A stretch of 64,000 bases of DNA from Nocardia sp. CNY236 (lineage in GTDB: Bacteria; Actinomycetota; Actinomycetes; Mycobacteriales; Mycobacteriaceae), in the NCBI RefSeq assembly GCF_000482385.1, contig NZ_AXVD01000011.1:124001-188000 (forward strand). Direction: 5' to 3'. Below the pieces are notes generated by a model. It saw nothing but the letters and a program-made list of their open reading frames with translations, was not told where the DNA came from and made no database searches. Below, piece by piece: positions 18,212 to 27,080 of the stretch. Made by a program: the position numbers and the translations under genes. The first letter of the stretch is position 1; every line of letters begins with the position of its first letter.

Positions 18212-18901
18212 GTGCAGCACAGAATCGTCCCGACATCGAGGCGAGTTGAAAACATTCCTGAGGTTTGTAAATACCCACAGAAGCAGTTCCTAAACTCGGA
18301 AAACGCTCTACGATTGAGGCCGTTGGACCGGGCACTTCTGAGGATTCTCGAAGTTGCCCGCCATGTTCAGCGAGTTGCGCCCACTGGGGTGTGCGAGTTC
18401 TTCGCCAAGGAGTCGTCGTTGAGCGTACGTGGAGAAACAATAACCAAGGAGCGGGTGCGGCCCCGCTTCCGTGAGGCCGTGGAGCAGGCAGCCGCCACCA
18501 TCGACCGTCCCGGGCTCGGCGCGCTACGTGCGCTACTGCACGCGGGCGTGAGTGCGCGCTGGCAGTTGATGTTGGCCGCTCCGGTCAAAGAAATGGAGTG
18601 CTACGAGACAGAGGTGCGAACGCTGCGCGATCGCTGGGAGATGCGGACCGACCGCGGCGCCCACCCGGTGGCGTCGGCCGAATACCGTGAGATGGAAGCC
18701 GAGGTCGCAGACTTCTTGAAACTGTGTGCTGCCCGTTCCGGTACGCAGTGGCTGGAACCGGTGGAGGCGATTGCGGCCTATGGCATCTCGCTCGTTCGTG
18801 GTGCCGCGCTTCGATGGCTGGCCGACTGTGACGACGAAGCAATGCTGGTCGTGCTGGACGACCTTGTGGCAACCATGGTGACGAAAGCGATCGAGGTGTG
18901 A
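18212..18901 (+). CDS. TetR-C-terminal-like protein without a recognisable DNA-binding domain
   Basis: The last 110 residues, including AAYGISLVRGAALRWL and VVLDDLVATMVTKAIE, look like the all-helical ligand-binding domain of TetR-family regulators. The first half has no helix-turn-helix pattern (no SxxxIAxxAGVSxGxxYxHF-like stretch) and is charged and helical instead. I also see no such domain in the other frames upstream. The true start is uncertain: the frame opens at 18212, but a TTG at 18323 or later starts are possible. It may be a truncated regulator, or a protein that works through the ligand domain only. The palindrome upstream (18158-18182) could be a leftover or active operator. 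Confidence 0.55.
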   Translation: MQHRIVPTSRRVENIPEVCKYPQKQFLNSENALRLRPLDRALLRILEVARHVQRVAPTGVCEFFAKESSLSVRGETITKERVRPRFREAVEQAAATIDRPGLGALRALLHAGVSARWQLMLAAPVKEMECYETEVRTLRDRWEMRTDRGAHPVASAEYREMEAEVADFLKLCAARSGTQWLEPVEAIAAYGISLVRGAALRWLADCDDEAMLVVLDDLVATMVTKAIEV

Positions 18902-18950
18902 CCGCGTCAGATGCTGGACGGCTGACCAGTTTGGTGGTTGAGTTGTCCTG

Positions 18951-20129
18951 GTGACCGAAACGTCGCCGATCGCAGGGCTGCATGCGGCCACCGCCGAGCT
19001 GGATCCCCCGCTCGTCGCGTTGGACCTGCCCACCTTGCGTCGCAATGCTGCCGATCTGGTGCTTCGCGCGAACGGTGTGCCGGTGCGGGTGGCCAGCAAG
19101 TCGGTGCGCTGTCGTGCGGTACTCGCCGAGGTGCTCGGTGACGGCCTCACCGCCGCCGACGGCTTCGCCGGCATCATGGCATACTCGCTGCGCGAGGCCA
19201 TCTGGCTGGTGCGTTGCGGAGCGCGGGACATTCTGCTCGGCTATCCGACCGTGGACCGTTCGGCACTGGCCGAACTGGCCACCGACGACACCTTGCTGGA
19301 ATCGATCACGCTGATGGTCGACGACGTCGCGCAACTGGATCTGATCCGTGCCGCAGTCGGCACCGACCGGGTACGACCCCGGGTATGTCTGGACGTGGAC
19401 GCCGCTCTGCGCATAGGTTCACTGCACTTGGGCGTGCGTCGCTCTCCGGTGCGTTCACCGGACCAGGCAGCAGCCCTGGCGAAGTCGGCGCAGCACAAGA
19501 ACTTCGCCGTGGTGGGCGTGATGACCTACGAGGCGCAGATCGCGGGGCTCCCCGATAGCAGTGGTGCGCTGCGTCTGGTGAAGCGGTTGTCCGCGGCGCA
19601 GATCGTCCGGCGCCGCGGTGCAGTGCTCGACGCGGTCGTCTCGGTCGCCGGAGGGCTGGAGATCGTCAACAGCGGCGGAACCGGGTCCATCGAGGTCAGT
19701 ATCGCCGACCCGAATGTGACCGAGGTGAGTGCCGGATCAGGATTGTATGTGCCGACGCTGTTCGATCAGTACCGGTCCTTCACACCCAGGCCCGCGGTGT
19801 TCTTTGCCCTTCCGGTGCTGCGGCGACCCTCGCCCCGGATCGCCACGGTTTTCGCGGGCGGTTACATCGCCTCTGGTCCCGCCGGGCGGTCCCGGGTTCC
19901 GAAACCGGTGTGGCCCAAGGGATTGAAACTCCTCGGAGCCGAGGGCGCAGGCGAGGTGCAGACGCCGCTGGATGGCGCCGCGCGGCTTCCGGTGGGCGAT
20001 CGGGTGTGGTTGCGGCATGCGAAGGCCGGCGAACTGTGTGAACGCTTCGACACGGTGCACCTGGTCGATGCCGACGGCTCCCGCGTTGCGGTGCCGACCT
20101 ACCGCGGCGAAGGCTTCTGTTTCGGGTGA
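18951..20129 (+). CDS. PLP-dependent amino-acid aldolase/deaminase (alanine-racemase-fold, D-threonine-aldolase-like)
   Basis: This 392-residue protein has the alanine racemase N-terminal TIM-barrel fold. The likely PLP lysine is Lys50 in VRVASKSVR, and a VNSGGTGS phosphate-binding loop follows in the barrel. The C-terminal domain ends with DTVHLVDADG, as in the D-threonine aldolase / D-serine dehydratase-like family, where metal-binding residues (His, Cys) lie near the end (WLRHAKAGELCERFD). The GTG start at 18951 follows the TetR-like gene by 49 bp. The family is usually annotated as amino acid deaminase/aldolase; the actual substrate in actinomycetes is not known to me. Confidence 0.85.
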   Translation: MTETSPIAGLHAATAELDPPLVALDLPTLRRNAADLVLRANGVPVRVASKSVRCRAVLAEVLGDGLTAADGFAGIMAYSLREAIWLVRCGARDILLGYPTVDRSALAELATDDTLLESITLMVDDVAQLDLIRAAVGTDRVRPRVCLDVDAALRIGSLHLGVRRSPVRSPDQAAALAKSAQHKNFAVVGVMTYEAQIAGLPDSSGALRLVKRLSAAQIVRRRGAVLDAVVSVAGGLEIVNSGGTGSIEVSIADPNVTEVSAGSGLYVPTLFDQYRSFTPRPAVFFALPVLRRPSPRIATVFAGGYIASGPAGRSRVPKPVWPKGLKLLGAEGAGEVQTPLDGAARLPVGDRVWLRHAKAGELCERFDTVHLVDADGSRVAVPTYRGEGFCFG

Positions 20130-20174
20130 TCGGTGTTCGGTCGGAGGGTGACCGATAGGCCGATCACCGGTGCT

Positions 20175-20210
20175 CGCCGCATCACTCGCAGTCGCCGCAT
20201 CACTCGCGGT
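20175..20210. repeat. 18-bp duplication spanning the stop codon of the RecB-like gene
   Basis: Two adjacent 18-bp units (CGCCGCATCACTCGCAGT and CGCCGCATCACTCGCGGT) differ by one base. The second unit overlaps the stop codon of the minus-strand gene at 20200-20202, so the first is a duplicated gene tail lying just beyond the stop. Confidence 0.9.
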
Positions 20211-23200
20211 CACCGCTCAGTCGCAGAAACGTGCCCAGGTCGGACAGCTCGGCTGTGGTCGCGGGTAGGTACTCGGTGAGTAGTGGCGATCGGATGATGA
20301 TCGCTTGCCACATCGCACGGCTGAGCGCCGCCTGTAGCAGGCCGCACGTCAGCAGTGCCGGCATGCCGGCAGGGGCGTCGGCTGAACTGGAGCTGGTCAT
20401 CGACAGCAGTACGACCGCCGCCTCTCTGCCGCGGAACCGATCTGGCGTTCCTACCAGCACGTCCTCGATCTTGGCGCGAGTCAACATATTCCGAATGCGC
20501 CCGACTTGAGCGGCAAAGGGTGCAATCACGAAGATGTCGTGTGGGTGCAGTTTGCGGGTCGTTGTACCGGCCGACCATGACAACGTGAGCAGTGTCCGAA
20601 CCCGGCGCACTACTTCACGCGCCTCGTCGGGCGAGGACGTCGAGTTGCCGAAGTGGTCCACCAACACAGTGCGCACGCCGGGCTGCGCACCATCCAGATC
20701 CCGTGCGAGGGTGACGGTTTCGTTGGAGCGTAGCCGGCCGTCGTAATACAGTCGAGACAGGGGTGCACATACGGCAGGATGCATCCGCCACGTCCGGTCG
20801 AGGAAGTAGCCGCGCTCCGCGGGCACGGTGTGTCCTGCTGCGGCCAACCAACCCAGGACCGATTCGTCCACCGGCGCTGGGTGCGCCCCGTGCGCGGGCG
20901 ATGGTGCGAGGTCGCCGAGGAGCAGCAGATTACGTGCGCTCGCCGCGACCGCGACGATACCGGCGACGGCGAAATGCCCGGCGTCGGCGACGACGAGCAG
21001 ATCGAGGCTCGCGCGCGCAACCACATTCTCGTCGGCGAAGTCGGACGGTGTGCCACCGAGGATGCAGCCATTGATCGCATTGTGCAGAAATTGCCGATAG
21101 CGTGCGGTGTCGATCACGGCCCACTCCGGGGCGAGTGCAACCGGGTCCCTCTTCGCGACCAATTCGGGAAGCACACCGATCCCGACCGCTGCGTCGAGCA
21201 GGTTCTCGACGGTGGCATCCTCCGGCGCAACCACGCCGATTCGCCATTTGCGGTGGGTGAGCAGGCGCTGCAGCACCCGGGCAGCGGTCGTGGTCTTCCC
21301 AGTGCCCGGACCTGCCTGCACCGCCAGATAGGACCGGTCGAGCGCGCCGACCGCCGCGCCGATCGCCGCGGCGTGGTCGCCGTGTACCTCGGGCAAGGGT
21401 GCGCCATCGTGCAGCCGAGGAGCGCGCCGGGCCAGAATATCGAAGATCGCCTCGTGCGGAGTGGTGGGCAGTGTCGCGAGCAACCGGTGGGCGGTGTGTT
21501 CGATTGCTGCTTCGAAGTGCTCGTTTCGGGCAGGCAGGCCGGGCATGATCGCGAAGGGAAGGTCGTCGTACGGGTCGCACTCCACAGGTAGCAGCTCTTC
21601 GAGCCGGACGGTGTCGTCGAATTCGGTGTCGGTCGAGCAGCCGAGCACGATGGCCTCGGCGGTGACGTGCCGGTCACCGCTCATGCCCGCATGGGTGGCC
21701 CCCCGCCGGTCGTAGCAGGTGTAGACGACTGCACCGGGAGCGAGCGCGGGAGCCGCCGGCCCGCCGTGGTGACCGGCTCCGATCCGGCCGACCAGTGTCA
21801 GATACCGGCGCATGGCCGCGCGGCCGGGCCGGTGATGCCATGTGGTGTCGACCGCTCCGGTGTCGGCGAGCAGCACCCCTGGCGTATCGGCCCATTCCTC
21901 TGCAGGAAGCATGAGCCGGTCGACATGCGCCCACCAGGATGTCTGCCACTCGCGGCGGTGATAACCCAGCGTGGCGGCCATCATCGCGGCTGGATGCAGC
22001 GGGTCACCGTGCGTGGCGGCGTATTCCGCGAGCGCGGCTTCCAGCGCCGAGGGGCAAGACGGCGCCGGCCGTGATTCACCGAGGACGGTCGCTGCGCTCG
22101 CCTGTCGTTCGTCCCCGTGCGGCGTGACACCGTGTTCGACTGCGCGGTCGAGCAGCCAATCACGCAGCCACAACACGGCCCGGCAATCGCTTGTGGCACC
22201 CGACGGGAGCGCGGTGGCGGAAAACAGTCGACGCAGCTGGCCCAGATCGTAGGACGACTCGCCGACGAGCACCGCATTGCGCACGATCGGGTACAGGTCG
22301 ATGAAAGCACCGGTGCCCAGCACTTCGTCCAGGAGTTGCTCGTCGACTCCGCAGCGTCCCGTGCGGTGCGCCAACGTTGTGCGCACTACCGAGGTGTAGT
22401 GATAGATGTGTAGATCCGGGTAGAGCCGCCTGCGCTGGGTCAGGTAGTCGAGGACCTGCTCGAGCAGTCGGCGTTCCTGGGCCACGACGTGCTCGGGATC
22501 GTCCGAGGTGGGTGACGGCCCGTGCAGCGAGAGGTGCACGGTGTCGAGCCCGCCGATTTCGACTGTGAGCGGTGAGTACTCGTCGGCGGCGATGGTGAGC
22601 GAGAGGTCGCCGACCGAGGGCGGTGGCAGTGTGCGCAGCGCGATCGGGTTCGCCAGCGTATACGCGGGCTTACCCGGAATTTCGCGCTCGAGTTGGGTGT
22701 GGGCCTGACGACGCAGGGCGGCGAGAGTACGCACCGGAACGCCGGGAACCGTGCCGTGCAGGGCGACCAGCCGGTCGATCGTGCCCACACCTGCCGCGCG
22801 CAGTCGAGTGCGGGTCGCCAACGGCATGCCCGCGACGAGCAACAGGTCACGTGCGGCCGTGAGGGCGGCGACGCAGCTGTGGCAGTGTCCACAGGCGAGG
22901 AAGCGCGGATCCCCCCACTGCACCGGCAGGAGTTCGGCGAGCTTCATCTCGATGATGTGCTCCACCCGCCGTCGTCGCGCACGATGAACGGGAAGCAACT
23001 CGCGCAGCGCCTGAGCGCTGCTCCTCGCGCCCAGGTGCAGCCGGACCGATACCGCGGATTGCGCGCCCGCACGGCCGACTGCCTCGGCGCAAGCGGCCAG
23101 CTCGAGCGCGGTGCTCACTTGATCGGACATTGTGGTCGCGGACCCGTGTGCGGTATAGCGCGGTCGATGTTGCGCGCGCACCAGAAAGTCGCAGGAGCAA

Positions 23201-23658
23201 TGGAATCGGCCATCGTAGAACGTCGGATGACCGATGACCGGCGCGCCGGCGTACAGGGCGGTGACCGTGGCGGTGTGGGCCGCGGCTAGTGCCGTGGCCC
23301 GTTCGGCGGGATCCTCCGCATGGTCGTGAGGGCGGACGATCTCCACCACCGAGGTGCCGAAATGCGCGCGATAGTCGGTGAGTCGGGGCTCGGAGCCCAC
23401 GGCGACCTCGAGTTCGGAGCCCACGGCGACCTCGAGTTCGGAGCCCACGGCGACCCCGGGCTCGGAGTTCTCGGCGGTTGCGCGCGCGGTCGGCGATGCG
23501 ATGGCGTCGGACTCGGCCGGGATGGTGCCTAGTTCGGCATCGAGTGCGCGCAGGAGCGCGAACTCGCAGTGCGCGGCGCGCACCAGATCTACAGCGGAGC
23601 AGACGACACGATCACCGAATACGAACAAACGCGGCCCTCCTGTGTCTTCGCGGGACAC
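20200..23658 (-). CDS. TM0106-family RecB-like nuclease/helicase with eroded catalytic motifs
   Basis: This 1152-residue protein has the layout of TM0106-type fusions: RecB-like nuclease, RNase-H-like domain, then SF1 helicase. A lone Cys31 plus a CGHCHSC cluster (about 254-260) resemble the four-cysteine Fe-S site of AddB/Cas4-type nucleases. The helicase Walker A GPGTGKTTT is near residue 785, and late helicase motifs (PDRFRGREAAVVLLS) are present. Several catalytic signatures are missing. The expected D-x-K after the CDFLV strand reads AHGSATT, the DFEGDP signature of the RNase-H-like domain reads IAADEYS, and the Walker B DEAGQ reads ADAGHF. The protein may therefore be a structural or regulatory paralogue. 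An N-terminal linker has three 8-residue repeats. Confidence 0.78.
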   Translation of the reverse strand: MSREDTGGPRLFVFGDRVVCSAVDLVRAAHCEFALLRALDAELGTIPAESDAIASPTARATAENSEPGVAVGSELEVAVGSELEVAVGSEPRLTDYRAHFGTSVVEIVRPHDHAEDPAERATALAAAHTATVTALYAGAPVIGHPTFYDGRFHCSCDFLVRAQHRPRYTAHGSATTMSDQVSTALELAACAEAVGRAGAQSAVSVRLHLGARSSAQALRELLPVHRARRRRVEHIIEMKLAELLPVQWGDPRFLACGHCHSCVAALTAARDLLLVAGMPLATRTRLRAAGVGTIDRLVALHGTVPGVPVRTLAALRRQAHTQLEREIPGKPAYTLANPIALRTLPPPSVGDLSLTIAADEYSPLTVEIGGLDTVHLSLHGPSPTSDDPEHVVAQERRLLEQVLDYLTQRRRLYPDLHIYHYTSVVRTTLAHRTGRCGVDEQLLDEVLGTGAFIDLYPIVRNAVLVGESSYDLGQLRRLFSATALPSGATSDCRAVLWLRDWLLDRAVEHGVTPHGDERQASAATVLGESRPAPSCPSALEAALAEYAATHGDPLHPAAMMAATLGYHRREWQTSWWAHVDRLMLPAEEWADTPGVLLADTGAVDTTWHHRPGRAAMRRYLTLVGRIGAGHHGGPAAPALAPGAVVYTCYDRRGATHAGMSGDRHVTAEAIVLGCSTDTEFDDTVRLEELLPVECDPYDDLPFAIMPGLPARNEHFEAAIEHTAHRLLATLPTTPHEAIFDILARRAPRLHDGAPLPEVHGDHAAAIGAAVGALDRSYLAVQAGPGTGKTTTAARVLQRLLTHRKWRIGVVAPEDATVENLLDAAVGIGVLPELVAKRDPVALAPEWAVIDTARYRQFLHNAINGCILGGTPSDFADENVVARASLDLLVVADAGHFAVAGIVAVAASARNLLLLGDLAPSPAHGAHPAPVDESVLGWLAAAGHTVPAERGYFLDRTWRMHPAVCAPLSRLYYDGRLRSNETVTLARDLDGAQPGVRTVLVDHFGNSTSSPDEAREVVRRVRTLLTLSWSAGTTTRKLHPHDIFVIAPFAAQVGRIRNMLTRAKIEDVLVGTPDRFRGREAAVVLLSMTSSSSADAPAGMPALLTCGLLQAALSRAMWQAIIIRSPLLTEYLPATTAELSDLGTFLRLSGDRE
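23390..23461 (-). repeat. 24-bp tandem repeat, three copies, inside the RecB-like gene
   Basis: Three 24-bp units starting TCGGAGCCCACGGCGACC lie head to tail. The first two are identical and the third diverges at its end. They encode an octapeptide of the type VAVGSELE in the linker between the N-terminal segment and the nuclease-like domain. Confidence 0.95.
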
Positions 23659-23737
23659 CCGCTACCGCCGTGCATCTGGTGACGCACGGACGGCAACACT
23701 GTAGCCAGCGCCTTCGGTCTCGAGGAAGCCGCCTGCC

Positions 23738-25522
23738 TCAGGAGCGCGGTTTGCGGCGCTCCGCGCGTTTGCCGCCCTCTCGGTCCCGGCGCTGCCCACG
23801 GCTGAACGTGCGCTGCTGCGGCGGTCCAGGGTCCAGCTGCAACTGGATGAGCACACCGCTGATTCTGGTGCGCCGCAATGCCTCCAGCGTTTCCGCGGGG
23901 AGTTGCGCAGGCAGTTCTACCAGGCTGTGATCCGGACGGATGCTGATATGCCCGAAATCGCTGCGGCGCAATCCGCCTTCGTTCGCGATGGCGCCGACGA
24001 TCGCTCCGGGCACGACACGATGGCGTTTGCCGACACTGATTCGGTAGGTGGCCAGATCGCCCCCGCCGGTGCGCTGATGCGCGCCGCGTGGCCGATCGTC
24101 GTCGAAGCGTCGCGCCGGACGCTCACGGGCAGCGCGCCGTGGGCGCTCGACGGGCTCCGACTCGGGCTCCATGAAGAAGTTGTCGCCGTCGTAGGAGCCG
24201 ACCGCCAATGCCGCGGCGATGTCGGCCAGGGGAATGTTGTGTTCGTTCTCGTAGTCCTCGATCAGCTTGCGGAACAGCGCGAGGTTCGCCGAGGCCAGGT
24301 TCTCGGTGATGGTATCGCCGAACTTGGCGACGCGCTGTGCGTTGACGTCTTCCACGCTGGGCAGCTGCATCTCGGTCAAGGGATGACGGGTGGTCCGCTC
24401 GATCGACTTGAGCAGGTGGCGCTCGCGCGGCGCGACGAACAGCAGTGCCTCGCCACTGCGGCCGGCGCGTCCGGTGCGGCCGATCCGATGCACGTAGGAC
24501 TCGGTATCGTGCGGAATGTCGTAGTTGACCACGTGCGAGATGCGGTCGACGTCGAGGCCACGCGCGGCAACGTCGGTGGCGACCAGGATGTCCAGCGCAC
24601 CCGATTTGAGCTGACCGATCGTGCGCTCTCGCTGGTTCTGGGCGATGTCGCCGTTGATCGCTGCGGCGGAAAATCCCCTGGCCCGAAGCTTCTCTGCGAG
24701 TTCTTCGGTGGCCTGCTTGGTGCGGACGAAGATGATCATTGCTTCGAACGACTCGACCTCGAGAACCCGGGTGAGGGCGTCCAGCTTGCGTTGATGTGAC
24801 ACCAGCACCCAGCGCTGGGTGATGTTGGTATTCGTCGAGGTCTTCGCCTTGACGGTGATTTCGGCCGGACTGCGCAGGTATTGCTTGGAGATCTTGCGGA
24901 TCGCGGCCGGCATGGTCGCGGAGAACAGCGCGACCTGCTTGTCCGTGGGCGTATCGGCGAGGATGCGCTCGACGTCCTCTTGGAAGCCCATCTTGAGCAT
25001 CTCGTCGGCTTCGTCGAGGACCAGGTATTGCAACTGCGACAGGTCGAGTGTGCCCTTCTCCAGGTGATCGATGACCCGACCCGGCGTGCCGACCACGACG
25101 TGCGCGCCACGGCGCAGACCGGACAACTGCACCCCATAGCTCTGGCCGCCGTAGATGGGCAGCACATGTAACCCGGGAATGTGTGCGGCATAGCGACCGA
25201 ATGCCTCCGCGACCTGGATTGCGAGTTCGCGCGTCGGGGCGAGCACGAGAGCACGCGGGGTGCGCCCGGCCATTGCCAGCCCCATCAGAATCGGAATCGC
25301 GAAGGCGGCGGTCTTGCCGGTGCCGGTCTGTGCGAGCCCGACGACGTCGGTGCCGGCGAGCAATGGCGGAATCGTCGCGGCCTGGATCGGGGAGGGTGAT
25401 TCGTAACCGACGTCGGCGATGGCCGCCAGAATGCGGTCATCGACTCCGAGATCGGCGAATGACGGGCCGGCGGCGTCCCTGTCGTTGTCGCCAGGAACGC
25501 TGTCGACCTGATGGGTGTTCAT
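23738..25522 (-). CDS. deaD: DEAD-box RNA helicase, DeaD/CsdA type
   Basis: This 594-residue ATP-dependent RNA helicase has all core motifs: Q motif (YESPSPIQAATIP), AQTGTGKT, PTRELAIQ, DEAD, SAT, and the C-terminal ARGLDV and HRIGRTGRAGR. A C-terminal DbpA-like RNA-binding domain follows (YRISVGKRHRVVPGAIVGAIANEG...SLVELPAQLP), with a basic tail rich in Arg. It fits the CsdA/DeaD group that acts in ribosome assembly and cold adaptation. It is transcribed in the same direction as the RecB-like gene 79 bp downstream and is divergent from the nitrilase-family gene. The DEAD-box start at 25522 is supported by the family-typical N-terminus. Confidence 0.95.
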   Translation of the reverse strand: MNTHQVDSVPGDNDRDAAGPSFADLGVDDRILAAIADVGYESPSPIQAATIPPLLAGTDVVGLAQTGTGKTAAFAIPILMGLAMAGRTPRALVLAPTRELAIQVAEAFGRYAAHIPGLHVLPIYGGQSYGVQLSGLRRGAHVVVGTPGRVIDHLEKGTLDLSQLQYLVLDEADEMLKMGFQEDVERILADTPTDKQVALFSATMPAAIRKISKQYLRSPAEITVKAKTSTNTNITQRWVLVSHQRKLDALTRVLEVESFEAMIIFVRTKQATEELAEKLRARGFSAAAINGDIAQNQRERTIGQLKSGALDILVATDVAARGLDVDRISHVVNYDIPHDTESYVHRIGRTGRAGRSGEALLFVAPRERHLLKSIERTTRHPLTEMQLPSVEDVNAQRVAKFGDTITENLASANLALFRKLIEDYENEHNIPLADIAAALAVGSYDGDNFFMEPESEPVERPRRAARERPARRFDDDRPRGAHQRTGGGDLATYRISVGKRHRVVPGAIVGAIANEGGLRRSDFGHISIRPDHSLVELPAQLPAETLEALRRTRISGVLIQLQLDPGPPQQRTFSRGQRRDREGGKRAERRKPRS

Positions 25523-25584
25523 TGCCAGGGACTTTACTGCCCCGTGCTGGTCCTTCCGGCTACAGCCCCAATACGGTGAGACCT

Positions 25585-26439
25585 ATGCAACTGGATGCCG
25601 TGTCTGCACATCAGGACCCACTGCCGCCCAGGCTGGTCGTCGCAGCCGTGCAGTTCGCCCCCTCGACCGACCCCTCGACCAATCTCGCCACGCTGCGCGA
25701 GCACGTGCGCACAGCCCGTGAGCAGGGCGCGCGGGTGGTCGTCGCCCCGGAGTACTCGATGTATGCGGTTGTTCGCCTCGATGCGCGGGTCGTCGGCGTT
25801 GCCGAGCCGCTGACCGGCCCGTTCGTCACCGGCCTGGGTGATATCGCACGCGAGTTCGGAGTGGTTCTCGTTGCCGGAACGGTGGAGCAGGTTGCTTCCG
25901 GGAACGACCGGATCCACAACACCGTCGTGGTGCTCGGGACCGATGGCACCCTCGTCACCCGTTATCGCAAGGTGCACCTCTACGACGCCTTCGGCCATCT
26001 CGAATCCGACGTCGTCGCGCCGGGTGCGATCGAGCAGCCTGCCGTGTTCGCCGTCGAGGGGGTCACATTCGGCATCCAGACCTGCTTCGATCTGAGGTTT
26101 CCCGAAGGAATTCGACGGGTGGCCGCCGCTGGCGCGCATGCGCTGCTGTTGCCTGCCCAGTGGATACCCGGCCCGACCAAGGTCGACCAGTGGACCACGC
26201 TGGTGCGGGCACGTGCACTGGAGAACACGGTCTACGTCGTAGCCGCCGATCAGGCTGCCCCCTGGGGCGCCGGTTCCTCGATGATCGTGGATCCGGCCGG
26301 CGCGGTGCTCAGCGAACTCGGTACCGACCCCGCAGTGACGACCGCCGGAATCGACCTTGCGCATCTGGACAAGGTACGGGCGGTCAACCCCAGCCTCGCA
26401 TTGCGTCGATTCGCGATCACCGAGCGCGAACCGCAATAG
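25585..26439 (+). CDS. Carbon-nitrogen hydrolase (nitrilase superfamily amidase)
   Basis: This 284-residue enzyme hydrolyses a C-N bond, most likely an amide. The Glu-Lys-Cys triad is visible: Glu56 in VAPEYS, Lys129 in RYRKVHL and Cys167 in QTCFDLRFPE. The family-typical second glutamate region follows Lys129 (DAFGHLES). The CFDLRFPE motif places it with the omega-amidase / Nit-type branches of the superfamily. It is divergent from the DEAD-box helicase gene and is followed 11 bp later by a phosphoribosyltransferase gene on the same strand, which suggests co-transcription. The natural substrate is not known; repair of deaminated metabolites is common in this branch. Confidence 0.88.
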   Translation: MQLDAVSAHQDPLPPRLVVAAVQFAPSTDPSTNLATLREHVRTAREQGARVVVAPEYSMYAVVRLDARVVGVAEPLTGPFVTGLGDIAREFGVVLVAGTVEQVASGNDRIHNTVVVLGTDGTLVTRYRKVHLYDAFGHLESDVVAPGAIEQPAVFAVEGVTFGIQTCFDLRFPEGIRRVAAAGAHALLLPAQWIPGPTKVDQWTTLVRARALENTVYVVAADQAAPWGAGSSMIVDPAGAVLSELGTDPAVTTAGIDLAHLDKVRAVNPSLALRRFAITEREPQ

Positions 26440-26450
26440 CGTTCGAGTCG

Positions 26451-27074
26451 ATGGTCTATGCCGATCGGACCGCGGCCGGTCACGTGCTGGGTCTCAGTCT
26501 GGACAACCTGCAAGCAGTGCATCCGTTGGTGCTCGGTCTACCCCGCGGCGGCGTTGCGGTGGCTGCCGCCGTGCAGGCGGTGATCGGCGGTCAACTCGAC
26601 ATTCTGTTGGTCCGCAAGGTGGGCGTGCCGCGGCAACCGGAGTTGGCCGTGGGCGCTGTCGGTGAGGGCGGAGTCCGAGTGGTCAATCCCGACGTCATGA
26701 GGTATGCCGGCATATCGTCCCCACAGCTGACCGCGATCGAGGCGCGCGAACTCACCGAACTCCATCGCCGCAGACATGTACTGCGGGGGTCCGCTGATCC
26801 GATCCCGCTGGCGGGTCGCACCGTAGTAATCGTCGACGACGGTATGGCTACGGGCGCCACTGTCGTGGTCGCCTGTCGGGTTGCGCGCCTGCACCAGCCC
26901 GACCGAGTCGTGGTCGCGGTTCCGGTCTCCTCGACCGAGGCCATGCGCCGCGTCGCTCCCGAAGCCGACGCAGTGATCTGCCCATGGGTGCCGCGCTCGT
27001 TGCACGGTGTGGGCGGCGCCTATCGCGACTTCCACCAGCTCACCGACGCCGAGGTTCTCGCACTGCTGTCCTGA
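26451..27074 (+). CDS. Phosphoribosyltransferase-family protein
   Basis: This 207-residue protein has a type I phosphoribosyltransferase fold. The PRPP-binding motif VVIVDDGMATGATV is near residues 124-137, preceded by the GLPRGGVAVA strand (about 24-33). It belongs to the group seen next to dienelactone hydrolases or erythromycin esterases in actinobacteria, whose biochemical role is unsettled. The ATG at 26451 follows the amidase gene by 11 bp, so both are probably on one transcript. The stop lies 6 bp from the stop of the convergent gamma-carbonic anhydrase gene, leaving no room for a separate terminator. Confidence 0.85.
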   Translation: MVYADRTAAGHVLGLSLDNLQAVHPLVLGLPRGGVAVAAAVQAVIGGQLDILLVRKVGVPRQPELAVGAVGEGGVRVVNPDVMRYAGISSPQLTAIEARELTELHRRRHVLRGSADPIPLAGRTVVIVDDGMATGATVVVACRVARLHQPDRVVVAVPVSSTEAMRRVAPEADAVICPWVPRSLHGVGGAYRDFHQLTDAEVLALLS

Positions 27075-27080
27075 GCGATT

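Noticed and set aside
20130..20199. Terminator between the amino-acid aldolase and RecB-like genes
   Set aside because: Only an 8-bp GGTGACCG/CGGTCACC match with a loop of about 50 nt and an 18-bp duplication are present. That is too weak to call a hairpin terminator.
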